From Owenia fusiformis (taxonomy: Eukaryota; Annelida; Polychaeta; Sabellida; Oweniidae): 64,000 nucleotides of DNA. The notes beneath the pieces were generated by a model, which had not been told where the DNA came from, did no database searches, and saw only the letters and a program-made list of their open reading frames with translations. The translations under genes and the position numbers were made by a program. Positions 10,801 through 20,431 of this stretch are shown one piece after another. Numbering within the stretch: the first letter of the stretch is position 1; every line of letters starts with the position of its first letter. The stretch lies in the NCBI GenBank assembly GCA_903813345.2, contig CAIIXF020000003.1, forward strand, positions 17,870,931 through 17,934,930, written 5' to 3'.

Positions 10801-13800
10801 CACATTCATCGTAAGTATTTATACACAAGATTTGCCCCATTTGTTCATCATTCTATAATCTTTCATTAAGCTCAAAATGATAAAGTTCACCCCGAAACAA
10901 CCCAAGATTGCGTTTTGGAGCAATGTGCAGGTTTAAATTTCATAAAAAGAAACGATAGGTTGGTTAATGATAGGTAAGGACCTAAGGCAGGACAATTAAT
11001 CGAGAGGAGACGGTCATGCCCAATTTGTTTGCTTGCCATTCGTTGCAAGGTACAAAATCGGTAAAAAGTTGCCTAGTCCAACGATTGACATTCAAAATCA
11101 AATTATTAATATTTTAAGGCTACAAATATGTTCGGTCTTTTACATGATATGGTCGGTCTTTTACACATTTTCTTCAAACCCTGTTTTGAGGCTACCAGTG
11201 GAAAACACCGACCGGTCGGTGGTCAGTGGGGTCGGTCTTTTTCGTAAACCCGTCTTAGTTTAGAAAATCTTCAGGAAGTCTGTGATCTCCATGAGTTGGA
11301 ATGTCTGCCAAAGTTAAAAGCGTCATTCGAAAACAGGTTTTGTGGAAATAGGAAACATGCATCTCATACTGCAAAGTAGTCCATAGAGAATGGACAGAAT
11401 GCAGAGTAGTCTATGATTTGAAAATGTAGACCTTGCTCATTATTCACCAAATAAACTTGAACTAGTCATTTCTATGTTGTTGGACTCTTTAAAGAGTCCA
11501 GCGTTTCATTCAGATGAGAAAATTGTAAGGGCAGCCAAATTGAAATAAGATTAGGGTCCATTTCACTGCTTCATTTCGTCAGTAGAACGGCAAATATAAG
11601 AAATTGGGAGACTATCGACTATTGTGCAATAATATATGGAAAAGTATATTCATAATGTACATGAATGACATTTGTATATTTCAGATTTTTTAGTTTTTTG
11701 TGCAATAAGCCTGTGCCGTCTTGTAATTTGAAGAATTTCAGCCATGTTAATCTTATTGAAAATAACATGGCAGAGAAACATCCAAATATAAGAGGCCACA
11801 CACTTTATAAGCCAAACTAGAAGCAATCCAAGATATACAAATTTCATTCATGTACATTATGAATATACTTTTCCATATATTATTGCACAATGGTCTCCCA
11901 ATTTCTTATATTTGCCGTTCTACTGACGAAATGAAGCAGTGAAATGGACTCTAGATGAGATTGGCCAAACAAATGTTTTCCAAGAATGAGTGGCTAAACA
12001 ATAATAAAAAACAATAAAAGAGATACAAATTTCTTTGTAGTGAATAGTATATTCACTATGATAATATTAAGTATTTTTATTCCTGAGACATGAAATTTGG
12101 TATGTACATCATTATTACATAAGATGATATGTGCAAAATCTCGAAAGATTGGTTAAAAACTGTAGAAATTGGAGACCGAGTGTCATAACTTAGTGAACAC
12201 CCTGTATACACAGGTATGTACATTACCACAATATATTTCTCAGATTTTGGGGTAGTTAAATTCACAAAACAGATGGTGAAAAAAACTTGCTGGATTTTTG
12301 AAAACTTTTAAACCAAGATAACACCATCCTGTTTTGACCTTCACTCAGTTTTACTAGTTTCACTATCATTTGCCAGGATCACAATGGTCATGGTCAAAAT
12401 GACCCTGAAATAGCTTCTTCATCAGAAATTGTGACTGAAAAATAGTTAAAAGTTATCCTTTCGTAAGTTAACTAAACAGAATATTGAACTTTTCACAAAA
12501 TGTGCCGAATATATTGCTTTAAATGATAGGAGCTTTGAGAAAATGTGCCTAGTGAGTTGTTTTTTGTTATTTATGTCACACATATAAAAGTCCTTTGATT
12601 ATTATTTTATATGACACTAGGTTCATTATATTGCTGCTACATTGAAAAAAGTAATTCATATTTTAATACTGAATGGTGGTAAACAAATTTTAATTCAATA
12701 GAGCGAAGGTTCTAGAATAAGAAATATTTCTTTACATTCTTGTGGATATAGTTTTCTGATTGGCTCCTTGGCATGTTGAATAATTATTTCATTCAAAATG
12801 TTTTTTCTAAAATGGGTTTATTTGCCCCTTTAATCTCAAGACCTGATATGATATGAAGTTAACAAAATACCCCTTTAGTCCATGTGCGCTTCTTTATTTG
12901 TTTCAAATCCAAAAAATAACTACTTCTGTACCAGTCCTACCCTTCCAACATCTACTTGACCTTCCTTCATACCCTTTGCAAAGAGCCTCACTTCTCATTG
13001 CACTGGGGGATCCAGAAACTTGCAAGAGGATAGGACAACATTTCAAGTCTTTAAAAAATATTTTGGGTCCTTAAAACCAAAAATTGGGCCCAAATTTTGA
13101 AAATTTAAGGCCTGTTTAATTTTTTTTGAAAATGTGTGTAGGCCAAGTAATCCCCAAAAATGCCAATTTCTTGAAGCCCTACACAATTTTGGGGCCCTTA
13201 AAGTTTTTTCTGGGCCTCATCCCCCCAGCCCCCCCCCCCCACATATGTACTAGCCTAGGCCTTATTTTTGTATATTTCAGATAGTATAATGTGCAACAAA
13301 GCTGTGGTAATTTAGGGAGTTTCACCCATGTTAATTTTTTCGAAAATAACATGGCAGAGAAGCAGCATCAAGATATAAGGGGCCAGACATATGATAGCCA
13401 AACTACAAAACAAATCAAAATATACAAAAGTTAGGCCTTGTACAAATGTTTCTATTTTAACATATTGTTTCAATATGCTTATTTTTTTTTAGATTCAAAG
13501 TTGTCAATGGAATTATGAATCTGACCGTAGAGGTACTTATTCAAAATACAATTACTTCTTTCAACATCCAATCTAACAAAATTAACTTAGCTTTTCTGCA
13601 ACTGTTACATTCAAAAGTGTTTAACATATCCTCTTTATTTAATATTTTCAACATCATTCATTCATCACATCACATCATCACATATTAAGTGCATCATAAA
13701 TAAATGACACTTGGATTTGCTGAAGTGAGGATTTCCCATGTTAAAAACAAGAGAATTTTCAAGGGGCCATACATTAGTAGTTCAGAGTATACAAAATGTA

Positions 13801-16800
13801 AAATATACAAAACTGAAGGGATGTGTATCTAGACATTTTTGGAAAGTATGAAGTCTCAAATCACCATGGTCTGGGAATGGTGATAGAAAATCAAGATGTC
13901 ATTTATTTATGGTGAGCACTGTAAAAATAGTGACCCATATGTTGGAGAGACAGAAGTAGTACATGGTAAAATATAGATATTAGAAATGTTTAGCAGGATA
14001 TCACATACCTGCATACAGATCTACTGAAAAAATGAAGCTGTGCACAGTCATGTTTACTTACAATTACAATATTGTCTCATAAAGGATAGTGTTTTAGAAT
14101 TTATTGTATTTGTATAGAAACTAAACTTACCAGAATATGTTGATGTATGTTTATCGCTTATTCTTTCAAATATTGACCAACAATAATAAGTATATATATA
14201 ATGATAAGTATTATAACTTCCTTGTTGCAGTTGGATCCTGTTAAATATGCATCATTTCAATATTGCTATTTATGTTCAGTGTGCATAAAACTAGCTGCTG
14301 GGTCATCATACCCTGGACTTCCTCAGATTTCAATTAAATTACTGTGGTGAGGTTTTAGCACATCCATTACAGTGAAACCTGTAAAATGGAACACCTCTTG
14401 AAGTTGAACACCTCTTGAAGTGGAACACCTCTAGAAGTGGAACACCTCTGTGAGTGGAACACCTCTAGAAGCGGAACACCTCTGTGAGTGGAACACCTCT
14501 AGAAGTGGAACACCTCTGTGAGTGGAACACCTCTAGAAGCGGAACACCTCTGTGAGTGGAACACCTCTAGAAGTGGAACACCTCTAGAAGTGGAACACCT
14601 CTAGAAGTGGAACACCTCTGTGAGTGGAACACCTCTGTGAGTGGAAGACCTCTAGAAGTGGAACACCTCTGTGAGTGGAAGACCTCTAGAAGTGGAACAC
14701 CTCTGTGAGTGGAACACATCTAGAAGTGGAACACCTCTTTGAGTGGAACACCTCTAGAAGTGGAACACCTCTGTGAGTGGAACACTTCAGAGTTCCAAGA
14801 ACAACTGACTTAATGTAAAATGAACTCCTATAAATGAAACACCTGCAGTTGGAATACTTTGAGAAGTTCCAAAGGTGTTCCACTTAGACAGGTTTTACTG
14901 TACATATAGTTTGTGGCCCTGTCAATAAATGTTCAATTGAAATGGTGATTATCCCATGTATCCCAAATGTAGTTCATGAGGGATATAGAGAAGCCTTCTG
15001 TCCATCCGTCCATCCATTCGTCTGTTCTTTTATTTGTCTATTCGTCTGTCTGCAAGTCTGTCCCAGTCGTTTACTCAAAGGTCAGGATTCTGATTTGGTT
15101 CAAATTTTATATCCTGATACCTTATGGGCATAGGATCTCTTCCTTGAAAAAAATAATTTTCAACATGTTTTCAATTAATTCAAAGACTATTTTTCATGAA
15201 AAAATGTAATCTTTGATTACTCATATACCAGTTGCAAATTTGGTTCAGACATTTTGGCTGATGTTCTGACGACATGGTATATCTGTCAAAAAAAGAATTT
15301 TTTAGATATCTACTTAATTAAAAGTGGCCATTTTGGGGACATTATTTGATTTTTTATAACTCAAATACTGGTTATCAGATTTGGTCCTAGATTTAAAGCT
15401 TGATGTCTCAAGGGCCTCTATCAGAGAGCAAGTTTCTAATATGGTGTTGAGTGATAAAATATGTTTAGTTTGGTGGCATCTGCTACTCTGGGGAGTTGCT
15501 GTTTTTCTACTAATTTGTTGTTTTATCTCATTGACATCTCTGTTTTTATCTGTAACTTATTACATTTGGTGTTCATTGTTGGCAAGTGTAGCAATTGTTA
15601 CACTTTTGTTATTGTAAACTGAAGCATCATAAACCAGGTGTTGACATTTGGTCACCTTAATGCCTCGTTTAGTCTCACTTTTCATTCACATCAAATAAGA
15701 ACTTATGAATGATACTAAGAATGAGTCAAAAGCATTGTAAAATATTTTACTATGTTACGTATGAATGTAATCTTCACATGGATATTTGTAGGTGACTGCT
15801 TCACATCAGATATCATAAGTGGACTGAAGTGCAGTGTGGGATACTCAGAGGAGGCTATGGATAAGGGGGCTTATGGGACAGGATGGCTTTCCTTGCAACC
15901 CAACACAACTGATGCTGAATACTCTTCAGTATGGAAGTAAGAACCATCAGAACTTTACACTTGTCTCAACCATCCTCCTAAGCAGGTATCCAGAATCCGT
16001 ACCTCCTTCCCCCTGCTATAACCAATTTGGAAGCGCCCGATTAAACTGAATCACGTGATCTATTTATGCTCAATGACTTATACATGATTTCTGTCGCAGT
16101 GTTGCGACAGCCAATCAGAGTGCGAGTTCTTAATCGAGGAAATGCTAACTGGTTATCGCAGGGGATAAAAAGAAAGAATATATTCTGGATTTTGAAGCCC
16201 TGTGATCAGAGGATGCGTCTGAACCAGCTAGTCATATTAGTTCCCTCTTACTATTTCGTAGTATTTAATATTGCAGATCTTATTCAACATTTTAATGTCA
16301 CCACCAGAAGTGTTTTATGGATCACATTGTTTTAGTCTCCAAAAGTATTTATGGATGGTGTTCGGCGTTTGGCACCAACAAGTGGCAGGTGGTGACATTT
16401 TGCATGTTAATGCTTTGTTTAATCATGTTTTTCAATATCCAATCATTTATTATACATAAATAAGTATGCCGTGAATACTGCCAGAGTTTAGGAATATTGT
16501 TGGCAGCATCTTAAAAATCTCAAATGTATCTTTAAATGTTCTATTATAGTCCAACACATCCAGCTCCTTTCAAATGGTAGAGCTGGGTGTGGTATACTGT
16601 ACTTCTTCTTAATTTGCTGGATTTGCTGTTTTGAACATTTGGTGGCTACTTAATTTGGCGGACTTGCAATACTGAAATGTATATATATACATATTTACGA
16701 TTGAAATATGAAATATTGAATTTGGTGGCTACTTAATTTGGCAGACAAACAATTTGGCCAATGAATTTTACTAGCTGGTTATTTCAGTATGTGGTGCTAA

Positions 16801-18111
16801 GAAAACAAAATGACAACTGGTCTATAGCTTTTACCAGTCCAGAATGTCTGAAATCCTTTTGATGTACCCTGAGTTCAGCTGCACTTGAATGCAACATTTT
16901 TTAATCTCAATTGCAGGTATCACAGTTCTAAAGAACTAGATAGTTCCAGTCTGATGGCATCCTTGGACACTTTATACAGTGGGTCGGGATATATGGCTGA
17001 CCTTGGCGTGAGTCGGTTCGAGTCCATCGCAGCTTTAGACCACCTTCACTCCAATGGCTGGATTGATGACGATACGAGAGTCTTGTTCGTTGAATTCAAT
17101 GTCTATAATGCAAACTTGAATTTATTCACAATCGTGACAACTGTTTTTGAGATGCCGCAATATGGTGGAGTTTTACCTACTTGTATCGTCAGCACGATAA
17201 AGCTGTATCGATACGTACAGACAGTGCATATTGCCATAATGGCTTGTGAGATTGCTTATTGTGTCTATACGCTATATTTCATCATATCTGAGTGCCTAAG
17301 AGTGAAACAATTAAAATGGAATTATTTCAAAACATTCTGGAACTGGTTGGAGATAGGAATTATACTTCTCTCCATTGCTGCTATTACAGTGTATGTCTTC
17401 CGAAGTGTTGAAACAGGACATGTGGTATCTGCCTTCAAGAAAAACCCAGGAATATTTCATAGCTTCTACAGAGTGGATGTGTTAGAAAGTGCCTTGAATT
17501 ATTGCCTCGGTGGATTAGTCCTTCTGGGAACCATCAAGTTACTACATATGTTGAGATTCAATCCCCGTATGTACTTACTAACTGAGACCATAAGCAGGGC
17601 ATCGGGGGAGATCGCTTGGTACGTTTTGGCCCTTGTAGTTGTATTCGTAGCATTCGGGACGCTGACCACAGACATCTTCGGTCAATCTCTCGGAACATAT
17701 CGTAATATGTGGTACAGCACCTGTACTCTCTTCACCGTCGTTATGGGTGATTTTGACTCAGACAATGTGCGTTCATTGAGACAAAACTTAGGGCTACTTA
17801 TAATAGTAAGTTTTGTTTTGGTAATGCATGTATTAGTGTTGAATGTGATTGTGACAACCGTGCTAAATATGTTGACCTTCGTGCAGCAGCATAGGCATCA
17901 ATTTCAAAATGTCGAAGATGGAGAACTGGTTCATTTGATGTATGATAACATATGCATGTGGTTAGGTATCAAACAAAAAATAGATAAACCTGTGGATGTT
18001 GTTAGTCACAATGGGGATAATAAAAGTCATGGTGCAGATGATAGTCACAATGGTAATAATAAAAGTCATGGTGCAAATGATAGTCACAATGGCAATAGTC
18101 ATGTAAAGTGA
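4811..18111 (+). CDS. Polycystin-family channel, C-terminal exons (PKD1/PKD1L-REJ type)
   Basis: Three exons, 4811-4955, 15792-15936 and 16917-18111, join in frame (phases 0, 1, 2) to give the last 494 residues. Exons 1-2 and the start of exon 3 form the extracellular polycystin (TOP) domain: NYDTLWYW, YLVGAARLRQLRV, YMADLGVSRFES and RVLFVEFNVYNANLNLF. The last exon encodes five membrane spans and the pore. The pore helix reads TLFTVVMGDFDSDN and keeps a PKD2-like 'GD' selectivity-filter motif. No EF hand or coiled coil follows. The tail ends in a short repeat (SHNGNNKSHGA-type units, 17997-18105) rich in Asn, Ser and His. The REJ/GAIN/PLAT part expected of a PKD1-like protein would lie left of the window, so membership of the PKD1L or PKD2 branch is inferred. 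The 10.8-kb intron contains another gene on the opposite strand. The products are ciliary or sperm membrane cation channels in other animals. Confidence 0.88.
4967..5242. mobile_element. MITE copy, ATAGCCAGG family
   Basis: The left end TATACCAGGGGAATAGCCAG and the inverted right end CTGGCTATGCCCATGTATA give imperfect terminal inverted repeats around about 275 bp. The inside includes GCTTGCTTCGCTCGGAGTGATGCAAA-like sequence in inverted form and poly-T before GGGGGAGTGGGGG. A second copy in the opposite orientation lies at about 26809-27037. This copy begins only 11 bases after the splice donor of the polycystin exon ending at 4955. Confidence 0.65.
5738..9011 (-). CDS. Four-transmembrane protein with Pro/Gln-rich tail (MS4A/CD20-like layout)
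   Basis: Five exons on the minus strand: 9011-8769, 8518-8441, 7966-7835, 7015-6899 and 6022-5738. All splice at phase 0 and give 284 residues. The first ATG is followed by MISLARRRQERL. Membrane spans: ISMALGILMILGGVLSIVLG, then GTGLWVGLLFHISTGALGIV (across exons 1-2), then FLVMCIVNICSGCAAQLLLG, then IIVSLVEGLFCVIGIVIASI. The short loop after span 2 (AGRIKHMNIQDASRA) and the 'GLW...FHISTGALGIVAG' pattern recall the MS4A/CD20-like tetraspan group, but I cannot assign a family firmly. The C-terminal exon is cytosolic, starts with a Cys/Thr-rich patch, and becomes a low-complexity repeat of QQPPVQQ and YQPQM units. The whole gene sits antisense inside the large polycystin intron. Its fourth intron is mostly tandem repeat. 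The function is unknown, and a membrane-organising role would only be inference. Confidence 0.78.
6360..6890. repeat. Intronic tandem repeat, about 99-bp unit
   Basis: Between exons 4 and 5 of the four-TM gene, a unit of about 99 bp containing GATACATGGGTTTTGCA, GAGTTTTGAGACATGGG and GATATTTTGAGCCATAG is repeated four times (starts near 6551, 6650, 6749 and 6849). Shorter 40-bp partial units precede it. The last unit stops about seven bases from the splice donor at 6897-6898. It is open in one minus-strand frame only because the unit length is a multiple of three. Confidence 0.85.
10218..10281 (-). other. tRNA-like (SINE- or pseudo-tRNA-like) segment with Pol III box B and T-run
   Basis: On the minus strand the sequence has GCTCAGTAAGCAGG followed by CCCGGGTTCGAAACCCG, an exact internal B box (GGTTCGAAACC) in a T-stem-like hairpin. 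It ends in a run of more than ten T, a Pol III terminator. A matching acceptor stem cannot be formed and the A box is poor, so this is not called as a working tRNA. It lies inside the MULE-like element. Confidence 0.5.
10372..10735. mobile_element. 364-bp MITE, copy 1, with 9-bp target duplication
   Basis: It starts CAGAGGGGGAGAAACACCAG and ends, inverted, AAGAGGAGGGAAGGCCCCAG, giving imperfect terminal repeats continuing to AAGATGACA. It is flanked by a 9-bp direct repeat AAACCTTTC (10363-10371 and 10736-10744). A second copy in the opposite orientation is at 26400-26766 and has its own 9-bp duplication. The inside is non-coding and includes TTGACCAATCAGCG-type and GACGTCATTGATGG words. It is inserted in the 9500-11251 element. 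Confidence 0.88.
11554..11951. mobile_element. Long-TIR MITE (GTCCATTTCACTGCTTC family), copy 1
   Basis: Inverted arms of about 120 bp start GGGTCCATTTCACTGCTTCA and end GCAGTGAAATGGACTC. TA dinucleotides lie on both sides (11552-11553 and 11952-11953). The centre contains a conserved small hairpin, CCATGTTAAT...AATAACATGG. An interrupted second copy occupies 29411-31170. Related cores without the arms occur near 13330 and 29200. It lies within the outer element 9125-12204. Confidence 0.85.
12275..14360. other. Gene-free intron stretch with repeat relics
   Basis: No exon could be supported here on either strand. About 13001-13240 holds a GATCC...GGGCCC / poly-C block whose inside (CTTAAAACCAAAAATTGGGC) resembles the element at 40767-40969. 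About 13270-13410 and 13730-13800 hold decayed cores of the long-TIR MITE (CCATGTTAA...AATAACATGG, then 'AAGGGGCCA...GCCAAACTAC'). The remainder is AT-rich. Confidence 0.6.
14370..14900. mobile_element. TIR element expanded by a 17-bp minisatellite (GTTCCACTT family)
   Basis: The ends CAGTGAAACCTGTAAAATGG and, inverted, CAGTAAAACCTGTCTAAGTG are flanked by TA (14368-14369 and 14901-14902). Inside, about 26 units of 17 bp alternate between GGAACACCTCTAGAAGT and GGAACACCTCTGTGAGT. Smaller family members with the same ends lie at 24503-24675 and 56478-56654. It is in the polycystin intron. Confidence 0.85.
15971..16215. repeat. Dispersed 250-bp repeat, copy 1 (second copy 34033-34284)
   Basis: Starting CATCCTCCTAAGCAGGT and ending near GAAGCCCTGTGAT, this block matches 34033-34284 in the same orientation with about 85-90% identity by eye. 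Both contain GTCGCAGTGTTGCGACAGCC, a perfect small palindrome. They also contain CCCCTGCTATAACCA paired with an inverted TGGTTATCGCAGGGG, so it is probably a MITE. It begins about 35 bp after the splice donor of polycystin exon 15792-15936. Confidence 0.75.
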
Positions 18112-20263
18112 GACAGATCAAAATGTTATGCACTTTCAGCCCTCTGGTGTCAAATATAGACACTTGGGTTCCAAAGATCTCATGTTATTTTTCAATGTGA
18201 ATAGTAATGTGTTAAAAAGGTTCCATTGCAGATTTATTTCTGTGTCACACCTTGTGGAATGGTGTTGCATAGTCAGCGTATATAGTAGATATACTATAAC
18301 ATGAGATCAGTGTTACAGCTTCAATAATGCATTTATTGGCAAGGGGTCATCTCAAATATTTTGCACAAAATCCTAAATTTCATTGGCTTCGAGACCACCC
18401 TTTGACAAAGTTTTTTTGGAAACTAAAAACTAAAAAATGATACTTATAAATGTATTTTTGTAATTGAATGGGTTAATTAATTAATTAATTGAATAATGCT
18501 CATAATGAGTTCAATTTTGACTTAAAAAGTCATATTTAAATATTTCATAGTTATGCTATAGTAAACTCACTGTGTGAGTACAGGGGCTGTGCCCTTTATA
18601 AATTAATGAAATATCCATTTGACCAACTGAAACATCATTTTCACCCACTGAACTTACTCAATTAATGCTCCAAATTCAGTGTGAATTATGATATGGCAAA
18701 ATGTACATGCAATACTATGCAAAGTATAAGCAATAGCCTATTATGGAAAGTATATATGCAATATCAAATTAAAAACTGTAAACTATTAGTCTGTAAAATA
18801 GTAAAAATGCAATTTGTACGATTTGAAAAAGTGCTCCCATAGAGAGGTATTCAGAATAGAGAGGACATGCATCCAGGTTTTACAGTTTATATTTGTTATC
18901 GGCAAAAATATGTATTTTATTTGTTTATATTTATTTTTATCAGTCAAGGTTAATTATTTAAAAAGTTAGTTTACAAGTGTTACATACAGAAGGCCTGGGT
19001 AAATGCTTACATTGTTGGCCTACCTTAATATATACAGGTTATTATTTAGTACACGTATATTGTGCTATATCAGATTTCAATAATGCCTCATTTATGTACA
19101 TGTATTGTGTTGTTTTATGACGTCACACCTAGGAATGGCGAAAATAACAGCAAGTTTGGTTATTTCATTGACCTAAATTCCCAATTCTCTGAACATTCTT
19201 TTCATTTTTTATGTTTGAATTGAAATAAATAATGAGAGGCCATTCAATATGGTGAAATTCTACACTCGTTGGACAGAATGTCTGTAAAAATGCACTCACC
19301 TTCTGTTTGTGCTTTGTGTGACATTCTGTCCAACTCGTGCTGAATTTCACCATATTGAATGGCCTGTCATTATTTATTCCTTAAATATATAACTTTAAGT
19401 ATGTATTACAATATATAACATAACTTGAAATATACATGTGAAATATTTATTTGAATCATACATATATAGTACAACTTAAATCTTGGACAGTAAAATAATT
19501 ACTCTTAATATTATACACAATGTACTATTTATAATGTACAACATAACTTGTATAACTTAGAAATATATGTTAGAAAATTATTTACTTTGGTTGGTAAAAA
19601 GAATGACATCAAAGAACATAATAAGCTTTCTCATGATGAATTTATATAATGGTCAGATATTTGTGTTATTTCTTTTGTTAACCCTTGTAGAACTGAATTG
19701 GTTTTTCAAAATTCTTGATTTATTATTCTATTTTATGTTAAAGTTTATCAACATTGATGTATTAAAGATTCATTTCAGTGACTTAGGTTACATCATCATG
19801 TTAAATGCCTACAAGAAAAACTTTGTCATGATGGATATCTGGATAATCATAAAGGGTAGATACCTTTTGATAATTCCTCCATTTTCAGCATGGAATCATG
19901 ATATATAATTGAAAATTCTGTTACCATGGTAACATGTTCATAACATCAATTCAAAGTACAATACTCAAATTAAAATATTTATTTCTGGGTAAAATTAGAC
20001 CGACCAAACAGCTTTTTATGGTCACAAACAAATTCATAAAAGCACAGAATATACATGACTTTACACTAAGAAATAAAAAATATGATACATTCTTAATCTT
20101 TACATTAAAATAAATAATTTAAAGTTTAGTACAATTATTTCAACATTTTACTTGAATTGTTCAAGAATCATCCTTTCATATGAAGGATTTCTTAAAGTAT
20201 ATAGAAGTGTATAATGGGAAAATGAGTTTACTCATTATTCGTATCTGAATTGTGTCCTGTTTA
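18112..20263. other. Intergenic AT-rich region between polycystin and FG-GAP genes
   Basis: This contains the 3' untranslated region of the polycystin gene and the 3' flank of the FG-GAP gene, which converge here. Apart from the hairpin at 19221-19380 and a run of TTAA near 18475-18495, I see no structured element. Open frames such as 19567-19908 lack any recognisable protein pattern. Confidence 0.6.
19221..19380. mobile_element. Palindromic MITE, 60-bp arms
   Basis: The left arm (AAATAAATAATGAGAGGCCA to GGACAGAATGTC) and the right arm (GACATTCTGTCC to TGGCCTGTCATTATTTATT) are inverted copies differing at only a few bases. They are separated by about 38 bp containing the CACTCACCTTCTG loop. 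The repeat is non-coding and could fold into a strong hairpin if transcribed. Confidence 0.8.
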
Positions 20264-20431
20264 ACAGGTCATCATTGTCCACTATAGCATGTAAATGACC
20301 ATGTCACAGGTCATCATTGTCCACTATGGCATGTAAATGACCATGTAACAGGTCATCATTGTCCACTATGGCATGTAAATGACCATGTCACAGGTCATCA
20401 TTGTCCACTATGGCATGTATATGATCAGGTG
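20264..20431. repeat. Four 42-bp tandem units spanning a stop codon
   Basis: The unit ACAGGTCATCATTGTCCACT... begins at 20264, 20306, 20348 and 20390. The fourth unit encodes the C-terminal residues HAIVDNDDL of the FG-GAP protein on the minus strand, and the stop codon lies exactly at the unit boundary. The other three units are downstream copies in the 3' UTR. The unit length is a multiple of three. Confidence 0.9.

Larger units (their letters stand above)
9500..11251. mobile_element. MULE-like non-autonomous element with 9-bp target duplication
   Basis: The ends are GGGTTTACGAAAAACACCGA and, inverted, GGGTTTACGAAAAAGACCGA. A perfect 9-bp direct repeat GTCTTAGTT flanks it (9491-9499 and 11252-11260). 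The subterminal regions carry clusters of CCGACC / GGTCGG words (GACCGCCGACCATCGACC on the left; several GGTCGG on the right), a likely transposase-binding arrangement. The 9-bp duplication fits Mutator-like elements. It has no coding capacity. It contains a tRNA-like segment (10218-10281) and a smaller MITE (10372-10735). Confidence 0.82.
9125..12204. mobile_element. Outer TIR element (mariner-like ends), 3.1 kb, containing other elements
   Basis: The left end is AAGGGTGTTCACTAAGTAAT and the inverted right end reads CAGGGTGTTCACTAAGTTAT. Both continue into GACACT and GGTCT, so the inverted repeats extend about 30 bp with few mismatches. A TA dinucleotide lies outside each end (9123-9124 and 12205-12206), as expected of Tc1/mariner-type insertion. 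No transposase reading frame is present. Its length is largely explained by later insertions at 9500-11251 and 11554-11951. It lies in the polycystin intron between the four-TM gene and exon 15792. Confidence 0.7.
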
